Made by a program: the position numbers and the translations under genes | Source: Oscillospiraceae bacterium | GTDB taxonomy: Bacteria > Bacillota > Clostridia > Oscillospirales > Ruminococcaceae | Assembly (NCBI GenBank): GCA_016296165.1 | Contig: JAEDJV010000041.1 | Span: 1-18,310 of the forward strand | Reading direction: 5' to 3' | DNA: 18,310 nucleotides | Shown: positions 15,563 to 18,310 of the stretch, piece after piece | Layout: every line of letters starts with the position of its first letter | Position numbering within the stretch: the stretch's first letter is position 1 | The notes under the pieces: model-generated | Database searches by the model: none | What the model saw: the letters and a program-made list of their open reading frames with translations, nothing else | What the model was told of the DNA's origin: nothing

Positions 15563-17650
15563 TCAGCTCATTACAGTATCCCTGAGATACCACCATGTAC
15601 CGGACTGCTTGTAAGTTATCTTAAATCCGTTTCTTTTTGTTTCATATTCAAAGTCCGGATCAAAAACATACACTTCTCCGTCCATTGTTATTTCAACCCA
15701 TGAATGCGGGCCCCATCCTCCTGTACGGAGAGGTATTCTTCCTGAAATCTGATGAGCGTCATATCCCAGAAGTCTTGCCATCTCACAGAATGTTGCTGCC
15801 ATTACATAGCAGTTACCTTTTTTATTCGTAAAACCATATTCGGCATACCATTCCATACTGGTTTCAGATGTTTGCGGCATATCAGGTCTGTGACCATAAT
15901 AAACCAGAGAAACTGACCACTTATACGCCTTGTACAGATCCATTCCTACTGTGTTTAATACTTCAAGCGCCAGCGGATAAGGAAAGTTTGCATTTACGTT
16001 TAATTTTTTGCAGTATTCCTTGAACTCTTCAGAATTTGTTACAGTATCAAGTAACTCAGTTCTGTTTAATTCTTCATCTGAAGTAAGGAGAGTTATAATT
16101 TCATCTTCTGTAGGTTCCCTGTCATATGCTGCAAGAAATACATCTCTGACATACTCTTCATCAGTTCTGTTTCTGTCAATATATTCTTTTGATGTAAAGA
16201 TTTCTTTTATAAAGTTTTCACCAGTAAGACTTTTCTTTAATTTGATTACAATATTATTTATCTCGTCTCCGTCAGGCTTTCTGTCATATGCCCTGTATGA
16301 TTTTACCGTAAATTCGGAAACAAGAGGATTGATATCACGAGCTTCTGTCAGCTCTATATCTCCGCGTGCAATACCGTATTTTGAGCATATTTCGGTAAAT
16401 TCTGCCGAGGCAGCAAAACCACTAATGAGATATGTTTCTGAAACACCCTTTTCCGCTACACTAACCCATTTCTGAATCTCTTCATCTCCGCCTTCGCGGT
16501 TAAGGAAAACCTGATACATTGTGCTTATTAGTTCTTCAGCAGTAAGGTTTTTATTTTCAAATTCAGTACTCTTTATAAAACCAAGTGCTGCCTTTACTGC
16601 AGTCATTGAAGAATTATTTAACAGAGAATTGGTCCAGTTATTTAATCCGTCAATATCCGGTTTACGGTCAAGACAAAGGTTGTAAAGTCTTGAAACAAAA
16701 GCTGTCACCGCCGGATTCTGATCAGCTGATTCATTTGAACGATAGGAACCTGGTTCAATTCCTGATTTTTGGCAGAAACCGATGTATTCCTGAGAACCTA
16801 TAAACTGCTGAAATACATACTTCCATGTGCAGCCGTTCTCAAGATATCCTGCCCAGCCATCAATCTCCGCGCCACTTCCTCCACGTCCAAAAAGTCCGGT
16901 ATAAAGGCAGGAAATATAATCGCGGTCACTAAGTTCTTCAACTCCAAATTCAGGGCTTGCAACAAATCCGTAAGCTACCTCTGCTCCGTTTTTACCACTT
17001 TCAAGCTGGTTAATCCAGTATTCTATCTCACTTTTACCAGCCTTTCTGCCAAGAAAATTCTGATAAAGACTGGAAATAAAATAAGTAACAGATAAATTCT
17101 GATCTACTTTTTCATTGGAATGATACGATCCCGGATTAATGCCTGCTCTTTTACAAATATTCATAAACTCTTCAGAACCAACAAACTGCTGGAATACATA
17201 CTTCCAGGTACATCCGTTTTCAAGACATTTTTCCCAGGCTCTTATCTCATCCATAGTTCCGTTTCTTCCTAAAAGTCCCTGATACAATTTACCTACAGTT
17301 GCCTGATAATCCATACCGTTCTTCTGGAACTCAGGACTTCCGGCAAAACCATAGGCAATCTCTGCACCGGTCTTACCGCTTGCAATCTGATATATCCAGT
17401 ATTCTGTCTCGCTCTCTGCAGGGTTTCTGAAAAGAATTCTTCTGTAAAGACTGGATATGAAATCTTCTGCTGTTTTTATCCCGTTATTTTCAATTTCCAG
17501 TTCATGATCGTCAGGTCCGAAATCTTCAATAATCTCTGCTTTTACTTTATCATCTTCTATTGTCTCAGCAGCAAAAACAACCGAGGTCATATTGTTTACT
17601 AAAAGAAAAGAAGAAAGAATAATCGTTATTTTTTTTATTTTTTTGTTCAA
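15563..17650 (-). CDS. Secreted protein with eight DUF4214-type units and a C-terminal transglutaminase-like domain
   Basis: The predicted product is 695 residues. A signal peptide ends near 'VVFAAE', with no wall-sorting motif at the C-terminus. Eight DUF4214-like units (about 58-540) fall in four pairs: a short unit of about 50 residues ending in 'GSPEF'-like and a longer unit ending in C-x3-G-I-x-P-G. The C-terminus (about 555-695) has a transglutaminase-like triad: Cys614 in GNCYVM, His649 in GPHSWVE and Asp664 in VFDPDFE. These enzymes and their relatives cross-link, cut or modify proteins. The chosen start is TTG at 17650, 11 bases after AAAGGG. An ATG at 17671 lies only about 10 bases after the predicted transcription start and has no ribosome site, but cannot be excluded. 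It is the first gene of a three-gene surface operon. Confidence 0.88.
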   Translation of the reverse strand: MNKKIKKITIILSSFLLVNNMTSVVFAAETIEDDKVKAEIIEDFGPDDHELEIENNGIKTAEDFISSLYRRILFRNPAESETEYWIYQIASGKTGAEIAYGFAGSPEFQKNGMDYQATVGKLYQGLLGRNGTMDEIRAWEKCLENGCTWKYVFQQFVGSEEFMNICKRAGINPGSYHSNEKVDQNLSVTYFISSLYQNFLGRKAGKSEIEYWINQLESGKNGAEVAYGFVASPEFGVEELSDRDYISCLYTGLFGRGGSGAEIDGWAGYLENGCTWKYVFQQFIGSQEYIGFCQKSGIEPGSYRSNESADQNPAVTAFVSRLYNLCLDRKPDIDGLNNWTNSLLNNSSMTAVKAALGFIKSTEFENKNLTAEELISTMYQVFLNREGGDEEIQKWVSVAEKGVSETYLISGFAASAEFTEICSKYGIARGDIELTEARDINPLVSEFTVKSYRAYDRKPDGDEINNIVIKLKKSLTGENFIKEIFTSKEYIDRNRTDEEYVRDVFLAAYDREPTEDEIITLLTSDEELNRTELLDTVTNSEEFKEYCKKLNVNANFPYPLALEVLNTVGMDLYKAYKWSVSLVYYGHRPDMPQTSETSMEWYAEYGFTNKKGNCYVMAATFCEMARLLGYDAHQISGRIPLRTGGWGPHSWVEITMDGEVYVFDPDFEYETKRNGFKITYKQSGTWWYLRDTVMS

Positions 17651-17687
17651 AACAATCAACACCCTTTCCATAATAATGTACTATATA

Positions 17688-17717
17688 ATTATACATTAGG
17701 CAGAATAATAATGTCAA
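17688..17717 (-). promoter_or_regulatory. Sigma-A-like promoter of the surface-protein operon
   Basis: On the minus strand, a perfect TTGACA (17717-17712) is followed after 18 bases by a perfect TATAAT (17693-17688), giving a start near 17681. An inverted repeat AATTGTA-TTTTCT-TACAATT (17716-17735) overlaps the first two bases of the -35 and could be an operator. Confidence 0.8.
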
Positions 17718-17754
17718 TTGTATTTTCTTACAATTAATATAATTCTGAGAAAAG

Positions 17755-17792
17755 TAACAGTGAACGTACAAAGGGCTGTACGTTCACTGTTA
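17755..17792 (-). terminator. Terminator of the XRE/desulfoferrodoxin-like gene
   Basis: A perfect 16-base stem is formed by 17755-17770 and 17777-17792 (core AGTGAACGTACA with TGTACGTTCACT) around the 6-base loop AAGGGC. It begins 2 bases after the stop codon on the minus strand and is followed there by ACTTTTCTC. The T-run is short, but the stem is very stable. Confidence 0.85.
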
Positions 17793-17794
17793 TT

Positions 17795-18271
17795 TTATCT
17801 TATAAGTTTTCTGAAAAGTCCATGATGATTACAGTAAAAATAGAGATATCCTGTACCGCGGATAAAAAATCTTGCCTCTGCATTTCCTTCCGGATAAAAC
17901 TTAACAAGGTTGTACTTATCACTGGTAACATAGGCTGCAAATGATATATAGTGGCTCTTGCTCATCTCATGATCTACTGAAATAAAATATTCATCTTCGA
18001 TTTTTTCAACTGAAAGAATACCTTCTTCATCATCTTCAGCTTCAAGCGCAGGGAGATTCACCCCACAGCAGCTTATTACCGCCTCACCTGTTGAGCAAAA
18101 TATGTTCCCGCATATCGGACACACATAGAATCTGACTTTGAGCATATTGGATGACTTGTTGGTATTGATAATGCAGTTGCCTGAAATGAGTTCCGCAACC
18201 GATATATCAAGTGCGGCTGCCAGTGGCTCAAGCATTGTTATATCAGGAAGTCCGCGTCCCGTTTCCCTTAG
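17795..18271 (-). CDS. XRE-type regulator fused to a desulfoferrodoxin-like domain; N-terminus broken or cut near the window edge
   Basis: From the ATG at 18235 the frame gives 146 residues, but homology starts earlier. The codons before it read 'ETGRGLPDIT' and run into 'LEPLAAALDISVAELISG', which is the end of a typical helix-turn-helix XRE domain, so 18235 is not the true start. An in-frame TAA lies at 18274-18272. The C-terminal part resembles desulfoferrodoxin. Counted from the 18235 ATG, a C-x2-C...CC set (Cys39, 42, 56, 57) could hold a rubredoxin-like iron. His89 and His95 (HEMSKSH) plus Cys135 and His138 (CNHHGLF) match four of the five ligands of the superoxide reductase iron site. 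The domain probably senses redox state, oxygen or metal, or removes superoxide. The gene ends 2 bases before a strong terminator. The 5' end is uncertain. Confidence 0.7.
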   Translation of the reverse strand, partial: LRETGRGLPDITMLEPLAAALDISVAELISGNCIINTNKSSNMLKVRFYVCPICGNIFCSTGEAVISCCGVNLPALEAEDDEEGILSVEKIEDEYFISVDHEMSKSHYISFAAYVTSDKYNLVKFYPEGNAEARFFIRGTGYLYFYCNHHGLFRKLIR

Positions 18272-18310
18272 TTAAAGATATTGTTGGGTATCTCAAGATG
18301 TGTCATTCGA

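Noticed and set aside
16008..16475. Plus-strand open frame of 155 codons opposite the DUF4214 gene
   Set aside because: It mirrors DUF4214 units on the minus strand, is Ser-rich, and has no ribosome site or domain.
17755..17792. The perfect 16-base palindrome as a possible operator or recombination site
   Set aside because: Its place 2 bases after a stop codon and a T-rich tail fit a terminator better, and no repeat of it was seen elsewhere in the window.

Overview
The window looks like a stretch of chromosome from a low-GC anaerobic Firmicute, most probably a gut or rumen clostridium of the Ruminococcus/Oscillospiraceae type. This is inferred, not proven. The reasons are AT-rich DNA with many AAA/TTT runs, GGAGG- and AAAGG-type ribosome sites, sigma-A-like TTGACA/TATAAT promoters, lipoproteins in place of periplasmic proteins, a MalFG-type importer with no ATPase beside it, Na+-pumping decarboxylase subunits, DUF4214 surface repeats, and a helix-turn-helix/desulfoferrodoxin hybrid protein. 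No RNA genes, insertion sequences or CRISPR arrays were seen.

Region 1 (1-9245, minus strand) is one tightly packed operon read from a TTGACA-18-TATTAT promoter. Its order is MalF-like permease, MalG-like permease, a MacA/HlyD-type adaptor with a very long coiled coil, a MacB-periplasmic-core-like protein with only two membrane helices, a 1066-residue lipoprotein joining a probable beta-propeller to a solute-binding domain, and a second related lipoprotein cut by the left edge. Stop/start overlaps (ATGA twice, and an 8-base overlap) and gaps of 4 to 28 bases tie the six genes together. Mixing importer parts with exporter-type adaptor parts is the most unusual feature here and the best candidate for an undescribed system.

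Region 2 (9269-12096, minus) is a single gene with its own extended -10 promoter and terminator. It encodes a soluble PAS-GGDEF-GAF-like-HisKA-HATPase-REC hybrid kinase/diguanylate cyclase. It lies upstream of the transporter operon on the same strand, so it may sense something relevant to that operon, but nothing in the sequence proves this.

Region 3 (12159-13917, plus) is diverged from the kinase. It holds oadG- and oadB-type genes for the small membrane subunit and the Na+-pumping beta subunit of a biotin-dependent decarboxylase, followed by a strong terminator. The carboxyltransferase (alpha) and biotin carrier subunits are not here.

Region 4 (13931-17717, minus) is a three-gene surface operon with its own promoter and terminator. 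It encodes a secreted DUF4214-repeat/transglutaminase-fold protein, a lipoprotein with a Pro/Glu-rich 10-residue repeat, and an integral membrane acyltransferase.

Region 5 (17755-18310, minus) is the 3' part of an XRE-type regulator fused to a desulfoferrodoxin-like domain, followed by a long perfect terminator hairpin. Its helix-turn-helix reading frame is broken near the right edge.
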